Assembly (NCBI RefSeq): GCF_041052385.1
Contig: NZ_CP163439.1
Coordinates: 6,685,001 to 6,749,000, forward strand
Direction: 5' to 3'
DNA from: Streptomyces sp. R28
GTDB taxonomy: Bacteria > Actinomycetota > Actinomycetes > Streptomycetales > Streptomycetaceae
DNA length: 64,000 bases
The translations under genes were made by a program, and so were the position numbers. Positions within the stretch are counted from its first letter, which is position 1. Every line of letters begins with the position of its first letter. Below, one piece after another: positions 7,390 through 17,700 of this stretch. Under the pieces are notes generated by a model that ran no database searches, was not told the DNA's origin, and saw only the letters and a program-made list of their open reading frames with translations.

Positions 7390-8934
7390 ATGGATATGCA
7401 CACTGTGGTGGTGGGGACGTCCGGGGTCACCGCGTCCGACGTCCTTGCCGTGGCGCGCGGTGGGGCGCGTGTCGAGTTGTCGGACGAGGCGCTCGCGGCG
7501 CTCGGCGCGGCGCGCGAGATCGTGGAGGCGCTGGCGGCCAAGCCCGACCCGGTCTACGGCGTCTCCACCGGCTTCGGGGCCCTTGCGACCCGGCACATCA
7601 GCCAGGAGCTGCGGGCCCAGCTGCAGCGCAACATCGTGCGCTCGCACGCCGCCGGGATGGGGCCGCGGGTGGAGCGGGAAGTCGTACGGGCGCTGATGTT
7701 CCTGCGGCTCAAGACCGTCTGCTCGGGGCATACCGGTGTGCGGCCGGGGGTCGCACAGACCATGGCCGACGTTCTCAACGCCGGGATCACGCCCGTCGTC
7801 CACGAATACGGTTCGCTCGGCTGCTCCGGTGATCTCGCTCCCCTCTCGCACTGCGCCCTCGCCCTGATGGGGGAAGGGGAGGCGGAAGGCCCGGACGGGA
7901 TCGTGCGGCCTGCCGGAGAACTTCTCGCCGCCCACGGCATCGCACCCGTCGAGCTGCGTGAGAAGGAGGGCCTCGCCCTCCTCAACGGCACCGACGGCAT
8001 GCTCGGGATGCTGATCATGGCCCTCGCCGACCTCGACACCCTTTACAAGTCCGCCGACGTCACCGCCGCGCTGAGCCTCGAAGGGCTCCTCGGGACCGAC
8101 AAGGTGCTCGCCCCTGAGCTGCATGCCATTCGGCCGCATCCCGGTCAGGGCGCCTCCGCCGCCAACATGCTGGCCGTGCTGAGGGGTTCGGGGCTGACCG
8201 GGCATCACCAGGACGGAGCGCCCCGCGTGCAGGACGCGTACTCGGTGCGGTGTGCTCCGCAGGTCGCCGGTGCCGGGCGGGACACCATGGCGCACGCGCG
8301 GCTCGTCGCCGAGCGGGAGCTGGCGTCGGCGGTCGACAATCCCGTCGTGCTGCCCGACGGGCGCGTCGAGTCCAACGGCAACTTCCACGGGGCGCCCGTG
8401 GCTTACGTGCTCGACTTCCTCGCCATCGCGGTCGCCGACCTCGCCTCCATCGCCGAGCGCCGTACCGACCGGCTGCTGGACAAGAACCGCAGCCATGGGC
8501 TGCCGCCGTTCCTGGCCGACGACGCGGGTGTCGACTCGGGGCTGATGATCGCCCAGTACACGCAGGCCGCCCTGGTGAGCGAGTTGAAGCGGCTGGCCGT
8601 GCCCGCTTCCGCCGACTCCATTCCGTCCTCCGCCATGCAGGAGGACCACGTCTCCATGGGCTGGTCCGCCGCCCGCAAGCTGCGTACGGCCGTCGACAAC
8701 CTCACGCGTGTTCTGGCGGTCGAGCTGTACGCCGCCACCCGTGCCATCGAGCTGCGGGAGGGACTCGCCCCGGCACCGGCCTCGCAGGCGGTCATCGACG
8801 CCGTACGGGCCGCCGGTGTCCAGGGTCCGGGGCCGGACCGGTTCCTGGCGCCCGACCTCGCCGCGGCCGACGCGTTCGTGCGTGGTGGGGAGCTGGTCGT
8901 GGCGGTGGAGAAGGTCACCGGGCCGCTCCGGTAA
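7390..8934 (+). CDS. hutH: histidine ammonia-lyase
   Basis: A 514-residue MIO-type lyase converting L-histidine to trans-urocanate and ammonia, the first step of histidine use. Motifs are YGVSTGFGALA, RNIVRSHAAGMG, HEYGSLGCSGDLAPLSH, QDAYSVRCAPQV and the C-terminal QEDHVSMGW. The MIO cofactor forms from residues 145-147, which here read Cys-Ser-Gly rather than the common Ala-Ser-Gly. ATG 7390 (MDMHTVV) was chosen; an in-frame ATG at 7396 is also possible. No other hut gene is adjacent, which is usual in Streptomyces. Confidence 0.94.
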   Translation: MDMHTVVVGTSGVTASDVLAVARGGARVELSDEALAALGAAREIVEALAAKPDPVYGVSTGFGALATRHISQELRAQLQRNIVRSHAAGMGPRVEREVVRALMFLRLKTVCSGHTGVRPGVAQTMADVLNAGITPVVHEYGSLGCSGDLAPLSHCALALMGEGEAEGPDGIVRPAGELLAAHGIAPVELREKEGLALLNGTDGMLGMLIMALADLDTLYKSADVTAALSLEGLLGTDKVLAPELHAIRPHPGQGASAANMLAVLRGSGLTGHHQDGAPRVQDAYSVRCAPQVAGAGRDTMAHARLVAERELASAVDNPVVLPDGRVESNGNFHGAPVAYVLDFLAIAVADLASIAERRTDRLLDKNRSHGLPPFLADDAGVDSGLMIAQYTQAALVSELKRLAVPASADSIPSSAMQEDHVSMGWSAARKLRTAVDNLTRVLAVELYAATRAIELREGLAPAPASQAVIDAVRAAGVQGPGPDRFLAPDLAAADAFVRGGELVVAVEKVTGPLR

Positions 8935-8956
8935 TTCATGGAACGGCGCATGGAAG

Positions 8957-8986
8957 GGGGCCCTGTCGTACGAGCGACAGGGCCCC
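8957..8986. terminator. bidirectional terminator between hutH and a lipoprotein gene
   Basis: GGGGCCCTGTCG and CGACAGGGCCCC form a perfect 12-bp stem with a 6-nt loop, 22 nt after hutH and 15 nt from the end of the converging gene at 9002. Confidence 0.75.
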
Positions 8987-9001
8987 TGCGGCAAGGGCGG
9001 G

Positions 9002-9766
9002 TTACTTCAGCTTCGCGGCCTGCGCGTCGATGAGCGCGGCCGGGACGTCGTACGCCTTGTCCGTCATCATCAGACCGAGGTTCATCGTGTAGTACGTGGC
9101 GATGGTGCTGCCGTGCCGGACCGCCTCGACGTGCGTGGTGGCCACGTCGCCGTCCTCCATGTCGCTCACCGCGGTGAACGCCACCGACTCGTCACCGGCC
9201 CCGGACGCCTTCTCCGAGGTGATCTTGGTGAGCTTCTGGTCCGTGCCCTGCATGGTGAGGGTGAAGCCCCCGGAGCAGCTCTCCACCGCGTCCGACACGG
9301 ACTTGAAGGTCTGCTCGGCGACGTCACCGTCGTACGAGGAGAGTCCCACGACGGTCATGTCGAGGCTCAGCGCGTCCGCGAACGAGTCCTCGAACTCGCC
9401 CTCGGTCAGGTCCTCCAGTGACTTGGAGGCGGTGTCGGTGGGCTTCTTCTTGTCCTCCGTGGCCATGACGGCCGCGTTCGAGGCCGAGTCGCCCGGCGCC
9501 AGGCCGCCCATGGCGTAGGCGAGCGGCGCGCACTTCTCCTCGCTGCTCTTGACCTGCTCCTTGGACTTCGGCAACTGCTTGCCGGAGGCGTCCACCTTGT
9601 ATCCGTCGACATCGCCCTTGGCGATGATCGCCTTCTTCAACTCCGCGGAGCTCAGCGCCTTCGCGTCCGAACCGCCGGAGTCACCCCCGCAACCCGCGAC
9701 AAGGGCGAGCGTCAGCGCACTCACGGCAACCGTGGCGGCTACACGCACGCCCGATGATCTCTTCAT
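9002..9766 (-). CDS. putative lipoprotein, unknown function
   Basis: A 254-residue secreted lipoprotein. ATG 9766 (MKRSSGVRVA) gives a classical signal peptide ending in lipobox LVAGC at about residue 26; an upstream in-frame start would spoil it. The mature part is acidic and lysine-rich, with two other cysteines (EEKCAPLAYAMGG and VESCSGGF) that may pair. Overall it looks like the PknH-sensor-like or LppX-like lipoproteins of actinobacteria, but no motif settles this. It is monocistronic and converges on hutH. Confidence 0.75.
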   Translation of the reverse strand: MKRSSGVRVAATVAVSALTLALVAGCGGDSGGSDAKALSSAELKKAIIAKGDVDGYKVDASGKQLPKSKEQVKSSEEKCAPLAYAMGGLAPGDSASNAAVMATEDKKKPTDTASKSLEDLTEGEFEDSFADALSLDMTVVGLSSYDGDVAEQTFKSVSDAVESCSGGFTLTMQGTDQKLTKITSEKASGAGDESVAFTAVSDMEDGDVATTHVEAVRHGSTIATYYTMNLGLMMTDKAYDVPAALIDAQAAKLK

Positions 9767-9808
9767 GGGCGGACTATGAAGCCCATGTGAAGGGAGAGTC
9801 AAGCGAAT

Positions 9809-10147
9809 TCAAAATCCGAGACGTTCACGGCGCACCGAGTAGGCGACGAAGCCCCCGCCCAGCGCGAGGAAGACGGTCCCGCCGACGAGGTACGGCGTGG
9901 TGTCGAAGCTTCCGGTGTCGGCGAGCCGGGTGCTGTCCTCGGCGGTGGCGCCCGTGCTCTCGGACGCGGCCCGTGCCTGCTGGGTGACCTGCGTCGTCGG
10001 GGCCGCGGAGGGGTCCGTTCTCGCCGGCTCGTCCCCCGTCGCGTTGGCGGAGGGCACGAACCACAGGGCGCCCAGCAGGGCCCCCGCGGCGGTGGCGGTC
10101 AGCAGCGATCGGCGTGCGGTGGACGACGATCGGTGAGCGGCGGACAC
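9809..10147 (-). CDS. small sortase-anchored surface protein (LAxTG)
   Basis: A 112-residue protein starting at GTG 10147. Residues 1-37 form a signal peptide ending near SANA. A short Thr/Ala/Gln-rich region is followed by LADTG, a hydrophobic stretch (about 86-103) and the basic tail RRERLGF. This is the layout of a class E sortase substrate in high-GC Gram-positives, which recognise LAxTG instead of LPxTG. The mature surface peptide would be only about 45 residues. Its function is unknown. No sortase gene is in the window. Confidence 0.72.
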   Translation of the reverse strand: MSAAHRSSSTARRSLLTATAAGALLGALWFVPSANATGDEPARTDPSAAPTTQVTQQARAASESTGATAEDSTRLADTGSFDTTPYLVGGTVFLALGGGFVAYSVRRERLGF

Positions 10148-10256
10148 GGAATATCGATCCCCTTGTGGCGCTGGCGAATTGGCCGTGTGGGGCGATGTTA
10201 GTGAAAGTCGCGGGTCACGGGAAAGTCACGGGGGAAATCAGCCGTACGCTCCGGGC

Positions 10257-10619
10257 ATGAGTACACCAGAAACATCACGTTTTGTACGGCTTCGCGTGGA
10301 ACTCGTTCTCGAAGTGGAGGACGAGGACGCCCTGACCAAGGCCGCGCTGCGGCGCGTCGCCGCCGACGAGACCATGCCGGCCGACGAACGGGCCCACGCG
10401 GAAAGCGCTGTGACGGAAGACACGGCGGAAGCCCTCGCTTATCTCGTCGACCCGTTCGACCTGGTCAGCGAGGTACCAGGGGTCGAGCTCGCGCAAGCCT
10501 CTTGGTCCAGCGAGCGGATCGGCTACGACCCGGATTCGCCGGAGTGGGACCTCGACGACGATGATGTCGACGAGGACTTCGACGATGAAGACGCCGAAGG
10601 GGCCAAGAGGGTCGGCTGA
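10257..10619 (+). CDS. small acidic cytoplasmic protein, conserved in actinobacteria
   Basis: A 120-residue protein without signal or membrane segment, ending in a run of Asp/Glu (DLDDDDVDEDFDDEDAEGA). ATG 10257 (MSTPETSRF) is preceded by TACGCT at 10245-10250, six nt away, so the transcript is probably leaderless; longer in-frame starts are unlikely. No known motif; the N-terminal 40 residues look like an alternating strand/helix segment. A strong hairpin follows. Confidence 0.72.
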   Translation: MSTPETSRFVRLRVELVLEVEDEDALTKAALRRVAADETMPADERAHAESAVTEDTAEALAYLVDPFDLVSEVPGVELAQASWSSERIGYDPDSPEWDLDDDDVDEDFDDEDAEGAKRVG

Positions 10620-10639
10620 CGCGGCTTGGGGGAATCGTG

Positions 10640-10667
10640 ACCCCGGGCGGCACCCGCCGTCCGGGGT
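10640..10667 (+). terminator. terminator after the acidic protein gene
   Basis: ACCCCGGGCGGC pairs with GCCGTCCGGGGT (12 positions, one G-U) around a 4-nt loop and is followed by TTCGTCGTC. Confidence 0.7.
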
Positions 10668-10840
10668 TTCGTCGTCTCATGGGACGCACTGACCGACACC
10701 TGCACCACCCGCCCCGGCGGACGTGGTGTGCCCCACACATTCAAGGAATGTGGAACGGGATCAACCGGTCGTAGCGTTGAAGGTTCTTGACGGGGACTCT
10801 CGGGGTTTTTGGGGATTCGGCGACTATGGAGAAGCGTGTG

Positions 10841-12085
10841 ATGACGAACAGTAAGCGGCGCAAGGGCCTGGCGGTCGCGTCCGCACTGCTCGGCGGTGTC
10901 CTGGTGCTCTCTGCCTGCTCCGGCGGTGACGACAACGCCTCCGGCGACGGCGACACCTCGCAGGCCAAGGTCGACGAGGCAGCCGCCAAGAAGACCTCCG
11001 AGGCCCAGATCAAGATCACGCCCGAGGACGGCACCGACAACGCCTCCATCAACAACTCCGCCGCCGTCACCGTGAGCAAGGGCACGCTCACCGAGGTGAC
11101 GATGACGACCGCCGAGGGCGCCGCGGTCGAGGGCGCGATATCCGCCGACAAGACCAGCTGGAAGCCCAACGCCCAGCTGGAGCGCTCCACGACCTACAAG
11201 GTCGCCGTGAGCGCGAAGGACTCGAAGGGCCTGGAGGCCCACGAGAACGCCTCCTTCACCACGGTCTCCCCGAACAACAGCTTCCTCGGCTACTTCACGC
11301 CGGAGGACGGCTCCACGGTCGGCGTCGGCATGCCCGTGTCGATCAACTTCGACAAGTCGATCACCAACAAGGCGGCCGTCCAGAAGGGCATCACCGTCTC
11401 CACCACCAGCGGCCAGGAAGTCGTCTGCCACTGGTTCAACGACACCCGCATGGACTGCCGGCCCGACGAGTACTGGCAGGAGGGCGCCACCGTCACCCTG
11501 AAGATGGCCCTGGACGGCGTCGAGGGCTCCGACGGTGTCTTCGGTGTCCAGGAGAAGACGGTCACCTTCAAGATCGGCCGCAACCAGATCTCCTACGTCG
11601 ACGCGAAGACCAAGCAGATGAAGGTCACGCAGGACGGCAAGACCATCAAGACCATCCCGATCTCCGCCGGCTCGCCCGAGAACAAGACGTACGAGGGCAT
11701 CATGGTGATGTCGGAGATGTTCAAGGAGACGCGCATGAACGGCGCGACCGTGGGCTTCACCGACGACGACGGCAAGGGCGAGTACGACATCAAGGACGTG
11801 CCGCACGGCATCCGCCTCACCAACTCCGGCACCTTCGTGCACGGCAACTACTGGGGTGCCAAGTCCATCTTCGGCAGCGTGAACACCAGCCACGGCTGCG
11901 TGGGCCTGTCCGACACCAAGGGTGCCAACGACAAGGGCACGGCGGGCTACTGGTTCTACAACCACTCGATCGTCGGTGACGTGGTGGTCGTCCAGAACAC
12001 CGGCGACAAGACGGTCGCCCCGGACAACGGCCTCAACGGCTGGAACATGGACTGGGCGCAGTGGAAGGCCGGTTCGGCCGTCTGA
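10841..12085 (+). CDS. L,D-transpeptidase lipoprotein (YkuD, with Ig-like domains)
   Basis: A 414-residue lipoprotein that should form 3-3 cross-links in peptidoglycan on the outer face of the membrane. The signal peptide ends in LVLSAC (lipobox). Two Ig-like domains span about 50-240, a basic linker follows, and the YkuD domain is at about 250-385 with HGNYWG and catalytic SHGCVGLS. ATG 10841 (MTNSKRRKG) was chosen because GGAGAAG lies 6 nt upstream; in-frame ATG 10826 would place that site inside the gene. The domain order matches the LdtMt2-type enzymes of mycobacteria. Confidence 0.92.
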   Translation: MTNSKRRKGLAVASALLGGVLVLSACSGGDDNASGDGDTSQAKVDEAAAKKTSEAQIKITPEDGTDNASINNSAAVTVSKGTLTEVTMTTAEGAAVEGAISADKTSWKPNAQLERSTTYKVAVSAKDSKGLEAHENASFTTVSPNNSFLGYFTPEDGSTVGVGMPVSINFDKSITNKAAVQKGITVSTTSGQEVVCHWFNDTRMDCRPDEYWQEGATVTLKMALDGVEGSDGVFGVQEKTVTFKIGRNQISYVDAKTKQMKVTQDGKTIKTIPISAGSPENKTYEGIMVMSEMFKETRMNGATVGFTDDDGKGEYDIKDVPHGIRLTNSGTFVHGNYWGAKSIFGSVNTSHGCVGLSDTKGANDKGTAGYWFYNHSIVGDVVVVQNTGDKTVAPDNGLNGWNMDWAQWKAGSAV

Positions 12086-12137
12086 CGGCCCTGCAGGCTC
12101 CCTCGCGCATAGCCGCCGTACAGCTTCCGCACAACTG

Positions 12138-12167
12138 ACCGATGCCGCCCTCAGGGGCGGGATCGGT
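12138..12167 (+). terminator. terminator after the L,D-transpeptidase gene
   Basis: ACCGATGCCGCCC and GGGCGGGATCGGT pair with one mismatch around a 4-nt loop, followed by GTTTCC. Confidence 0.6.
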
Positions 12168-12252
12168 GTTTCCGGGGGCGGTCTCAGCCTTCTCATCCAT
12201 CTCTTATGTCGGCCTTATCCAGTCATCACGCGCCGTACCTAGCTTGCGGCGC

Positions 12253-13737
12253 ATGTTCTTCACCTACCTGAGGCGCGAGCTGCGCCGCCGCAGAAAGGCG
12301 GCGCTCGTCGTCGCCTCCGGACTCGCGCTGGGCATCGCGCTGGTCATCGTGGTCAACTCCGTGTCCTCCGGCATGAGCAAGGCCCAGGACAAGGTCCTGC
12401 AGTCCCTGTACGGCCTCGGTACGGACATGACCGTCACCAAGGCCGCCGAGCCGACCGCGAACAGCTCCGAGCGGCCGCGCTTCCAGTTCGACGCCCAGGA
12501 CGACGGCTCCGACGAGGAGCAGTCCACCGACCGCGTCATGGTCCAGGGCTTCCAGACGCTCGCGAGCTCGACCGTCACCAAGGTCGGCGATCAGAGCGGT
12601 GTCTCGGACGCGGTCGGCGGGCTGAGCCTGCAGGTCCTCAAGGTCAGCGGGCAGTTCACGCGGGGTCAGTTCCAGCAGGACCGGAGCAGCGGGGGCCAGC
12701 AGGGCCAGGGGCCCGGCCAGAGCGGTGGCGCCGGCAGTCAGCCGCAGGGTGAAGTACGCGGTGGCGGCGCCGACTTCGACGTCAACAACTACTCCGTCTA
12801 CGGCACCGACGTCACCAAGCCGGCGCTCGGCCCGCTGACCTCGTCGAAGATCACCAGTGGGCGTACGTTCAAGACGACGGAGACGGACGCCGAGGTCGTC
12901 GTCGCCGACACGTCGTACGCCAAGGAGAAGAAGCTCAAGGTCGGCTCCACGGTCACCGTCAAGGGCACCGAGTTCAAGGTGATCGGCATCGCCACGCCCG
13001 ACAGCGGGGACGCGGCCGCCAACCTCTACATCCCGCTGAAGCAGGCGCAGACGCTCGCCGACGCCAAGGGCAAGGTCACCACGATCTACGTCAAGGCGAC
13101 CGACTCCCAGCAGATCGACTCCGTCAAGTCGACCATCCAGAAGAACATCTCCGGTACGACGGTGACGACTTCCGCGGACCTCGCGGACACGGTGTCCGGA
13201 TCCCTGTCGACGGCTTCGTCTCTCGCCACCAGCGTCGGCAAGTGGCTGTCCATCGCGGTGCTGGTGGCGGCGTTCCTGGTGGCCGGGCTGCTGACCTCCT
13301 CGGCGGTGTCGCGCCGGGTGCGGGAGTTCGGCACGCTGAAGGCGCTGGGGTGGAAGTCGGGGCGGGTGACCCGGCAGGTGGTCGGCGAGGCGATCGTCAA
13401 CGGGCTGCTCGGCGGCGTGCTGGGTATCGCGGCCGGGCTCGCGGGGGCGTACGTCGTGACGGCGATCAGCCCCACGCTGCAGGCGCAGTTGGGTGGCGGT
13501 ACCGGGGGCGGTGGCGGCATGGGCGCCGGCCCGGGGGGCGGTGGCTTCGGGGGCGGAGGTCCTGGACGCCAGACGGCGAGCACCACGCTCGACGTCGCGC
13601 TGACGGCGCCGGTCAGCCTGACGACGGTTGCCCTTGCGGTCGGGCTGGCGGTGACGGGTGGGTTGATCGCGGGTGCCTTCGGCGGCTGGCGGGCGTCTCG
13701 GCTCCGCCCGGCGGATGCCCTGCGCCGCGTCGAGTAG
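12253..13737 (+). CDS. MacB/FtsX-family ABC transporter permease
   Basis: A 494-residue permease with an N-terminal membrane helix (about 17-37), a large extracytoplasmic MacB-PCD-like domain, and three C-terminal helices of the FtsX domain (about 335-490), including SRRVREFGTLKALGWKSG. Two low-complexity inserts stand out: a Gln/Gly/Ser tract near 140-165 and a Gly-rich loop near 417-440 (GGGGMGAGPGGGGFGGGG) between the last two helices. It works with the ATPase gene that follows. ATG 12253 has no Shine-Dalgarno; TAGCTT eight nt upstream suggests a leaderless mRNA. The substrate is unknown; such pairs often serve peptide resistance or lipoprotein handling. Confidence 0.87.
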   Translation: MFFTYLRRELRRRRKAALVVASGLALGIALVIVVNSVSSGMSKAQDKVLQSLYGLGTDMTVTKAAEPTANSSERPRFQFDAQDDGSDEEQSTDRVMVQGFQTLASSTVTKVGDQSGVSDAVGGLSLQVLKVSGQFTRGQFQQDRSSGGQQGQGPGQSGGAGSQPQGEVRGGGADFDVNNYSVYGTDVTKPALGPLTSSKITSGRTFKTTETDAEVVVADTSYAKEKKLKVGSTVTVKGTEFKVIGIATPDSGDAAANLYIPLKQAQTLADAKGKVTTIYVKATDSQQIDSVKSTIQKNISGTTVTTSADLADTVSGSLSTASSLATSVGKWLSIAVLVAAFLVAGLLTSSAVSRRVREFGTLKALGWKSGRVTRQVVGEAIVNGLLGGVLGIAAGLAGAYVVTAISPTLQAQLGGGTGGGGGMGAGPGGGGFGGGGPGRQTASTTLDVALTAPVSLTTVALAVGLAVTGGLIAGAFGGWRASRLRPADALRRVE

Positions 13738-13751
13738 CTGACGCGGGCTGC

Positions 13752-13789
13752 GGCTGCCGCCCTGCGGTGAGTCGCCGAGAGCGGCAGCC
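13752..13789 (+). terminator. hairpin between permease and ATPase genes
   Basis: GGCTGCCGC and GCGGCAGCC pair around a 20-nt loop in the 174-bp gap between the two transporter genes. It may attenuate read-through rather than end the transcript. Confidence 0.4.
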
Positions 13790-13816
13790 CTGTGCAGTTG
13801 GCGGGACCGCACCCAC

Positions 13817-13863
13817 CTGAAGGGGCGCGGGAACCGCGCGACCAGCCCTCACCCACCCGCCGC
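13817..13863 (+). repeat. dispersed Streptomyces intergenic repeat, copy B
   Basis: CTGAAGGGGCGCGGGAACCG followed by CGCGACCAGCC. It is related to the copies at 4247 and 63299. It lies inside an operon-like pair of transporter genes. Confidence 0.6.
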
Positions 13864-13911
13864 CGCACACGAACCGATCCACCCCCGAACCCCACCTGGG
13901 AGTCACCCACC

Positions 13912-14595
<684 letters not shown>

Positions 14596-14743
14596 CCAGA
14601 CGACTTTGTAACGGAGTTCGCACCGGCGCGTAACAGTCGTCAAGTCTGCCTCTTACCTTCCTCTCACGTATTGAGGTGCCTGATCGTCCCTCGGCATACT
14701 GCGTATTCCGGGGGGCGACGTATGCGTGCGTGAGCTCCCCCGG

Positions 14744-14767
14744 CCGGGCGAACGGGAATTCGCCCGG
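14744..14767 (+). promoter_or_regulatory. 5'-leader hairpin of the subtilase gene
   Basis: CCGGGCGAA and TTCGCCCGG form a perfect 9-bp stem with a 6-nt loop, 20 nt before the TTG start. It may stabilise the long mRNA or control its translation. It is not a terminator, since no T-run follows and the gene starts just after. Confidence 0.4.
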
Positions 14768-14787
14768 ACCTTCTGCAAGGGGGAAAC

Positions 14788-17700
14788 TTGCGCAGAAAAG
14801 TCAAAAGAATAGGCGCGGCCTCTGTTGCCACGGCGGCCGCCGTCGCCCTCGCTGCGGGCATGACCAGCCCGGCGTCGGCCGAACCGGAGCAGCGCCCGTC
14901 CGGCGCCGCTGCCTCGCTCACCTCCCCTCACCGGATCACCCTGATCACGGGTGACCGGGTCTCCGTCGACTCCAAGGGCCGCGTGGTCGGCCTGGAGCGG
15001 GCGAAGGGGCGCCAGCACATACCCGTACAGATACGCAAGGCCGGCGGGCACACGCTCGTCACCCCGGCCGACGCGGCCCGGTTGGTCGCCGCCGGCAAGC
15101 TCGACCAGCGGCTGTTCGACGTCACCGAGCTGGGCAAGTCCGCGACCCGTACCTCCCAGGCCAAGGGCCTGAAGGTCATCGTCGGCTACCAGGGCGCCGC
15201 GGCCGGCGCCAAGGAGGACGTCCGGGACGCGGGCAAGCTCCGCCGGACCCTGAAGTCCCTCAACGCGGACGCGGTGCAGACCCGGCACCAGGACACGCCC
15301 GAACTGTGGGACGCGCTCACCAACGGCGCCAAGGCCGCCTCCGGCATCGCGCACGTCTGGCTCGACGGCGTCCGCAAGGCCAGCCTCGACAAGTCCGTCG
15401 CGCAGATCGGCGCCCCCAAGGCGTGGGAGGCGGGCTACGACGGCAAGGGCGTCAAGATCGCGGTACTGGACACCGGCGTCGACGCGACCCACCCGGACCT
15501 CAAGGACCAGGTGATCGCGGCCAAGAACTTCTCGCCGTCCGCCACCGCGGAGGACAAGGTCGGCCACGGCACGCACGTCGCGTCCATCGCGGCGGGCACC
15601 GGCGCCAAGTCCGGCGGCAAGTTCAAGGGCGTCGCACCCGGCGCCGACATCATCAGCGGCAAGGTCCTCGACGACCAGGGCTTCGGCGACGACTCCAGCA
15701 TCCTCGCCGGCATGGAGTGGGCCGCCGAGCAGGGCGCCCAGGTCGTCAACCTCAGCCTCGGCGGCACGGACACCCCTGAGGTCGACCCGCTGGAGGCGGC
15801 GGTCAACAAGCTGTCCGCCGAGAAGGGCATCCTCTTCGCGATCGCGGCGGGCAACTCCGGCCCGGAGTCGGTCGGTTCGCCGGGCAGCGCGGACGCAGCC
15901 CTCACCGTCGGCGCCGTCGACGACAAGGACAAGCTCGCCGAGTTCTCCAGCACCGGCCCGCGGCTCGGCGACGGCGCGATCAAGCCGGACGTCACCGCGC
16001 CCGGCGTGGACATCACGGCGGCGTCCGCCAAGGGCAGCCTCATCGAGCAGGAGGTCGGCGAGAAGCCGGCCGGCTATCTGACGATTTCCGGTACGTCCAT
16101 GGCGACCCCGCATGTCGCGGGCGCCGCGGCGATCCTCAAGCAGCAGCACCCGGACTGGACGTACGCCGAGCTGAAGGGCGCGCTGACCGGTTCCACCAAG
16201 GGCGGCAAGTACACGCCGTTCCAGCAGGGTTCGGGGCGCATCCAGGTCGACAAGGCCATCAAGCAGACCGTGATCGCCGACCCGGTGTCGGTGAGCTTCG
16301 GTACGCAGGCATGGCCGCACACCGACGACAAGCCGGTCACCGAGGGCCTGACGTACCGCAACCTCGGTACGAAGGACGTCACGCTCAAGCTGTCCGCGAC
16401 CGCCACCAACCCCAAGGGGCAGGCGGCTCCCGCGGGCTTCTTCAAGCTCGGCGCGACCCAGGTGACGGTCCCGGCGGGCGGCAAGGCCTCCGTCGACCTG
16501 ACCGTCAACACCAAGCTGGGCGGCACGGTCGACGGCGCCTACTCCGCGTATGTGACGGCGACGGCCGACGGGCAGAGCGTCCGTACGGCGGCAGCGGTGC
16601 AGCGCGAGGTGGAGTCGTACGACGTCGCCGTCAAGCACATCGACAAGGACGGCAAGCCGGCCCCCGAGTACAACACCGTCCTGCTCGGCTACTCGGGTCT
16701 GGCGAAGGACCTGTTCTACCAGGTGCCGGTCGCTGAGTCCGGCGCGACCAAGATGCGGGTGCCCAGGGGCACGTATCTGCTGGACGCCTGGATCGCCAAG
16801 GACTGGGTGAACTATGAGGGCGGCCTCGACTGGGTGGTCCAGCCGAAGCTGAACGTCACCAAGAACACCTCCGTGACGATCGACGGGCGCACGACCAGGT
16901 CCGCCGACATCACCGTGCCGGACGCGCAGGCCAAACCGGTGATCGCCAGTGCCGGTTACTACTACGAGCCGGCGGGCGTCGGCATCGCCGTCGGCCTCGG
17001 CTCCTTCGCCGACGTGCGTATGGCGCACCTGGGCCCGGAGATCGCGAGCGGCCTGAGCCAGACCTGGAACGGCCAGTGGACCAAGGGCGCCGGCACCGAG
17101 TACGACGTCGCCACCACCGCCAAGGTGAAGAAGATCCAGGGCAACAAGGTCCGCCACTTCAAGGCGGACGAGCTCGCCAAGGTGAAGAACAACCTCGGTG
17201 CCGCGGCCCCCGGCAAGACCGGCGGACTGCTGCCCGTGGGTCTCCTGCCGACGGACATCGCGGTCGGCACGCCGGTCGAGCAGAAGCTGCCGGGCTCGCG
17301 GACGGTGTATCTGTCGACGTCCGACAAGATCCAGTGGACGTTCGACTTCGAGCAGTACTCCGGCAAGGACGCGGACGGCTTCCTGATCTCCGACGCGTAC
17401 TACTCGCTGGGCAGTCCGCAGATTTTCAAGGCGGGCCAGAGCTACTCGAAGACCTTCAACACGGCGGTCTTCGGCCCGCACATCAACAAGGACTTCGGGC
17501 TGTTCCGCGACGGCAACGACATCTACGGGTCCCTGCCGCTGTTCGCCGACGCCAACAAGCACGCCGGCTCGTCGGACTTCACCGCGGTGACCACGAACCT
17601 GTACCGCAACGGCACCAAGATCGGCACCAACGCCGACCCGCTGTTCGGTGAGCCGTTCAAGGTCCCGGCCGGGGAGGCGGAGTACAAGCTGACGACCTCG

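Noticed and set aside
14744..14767. Leader hairpin considered as a riboswitch
   Set aside because: It is a single short stem without a conserved aptamer-like core.
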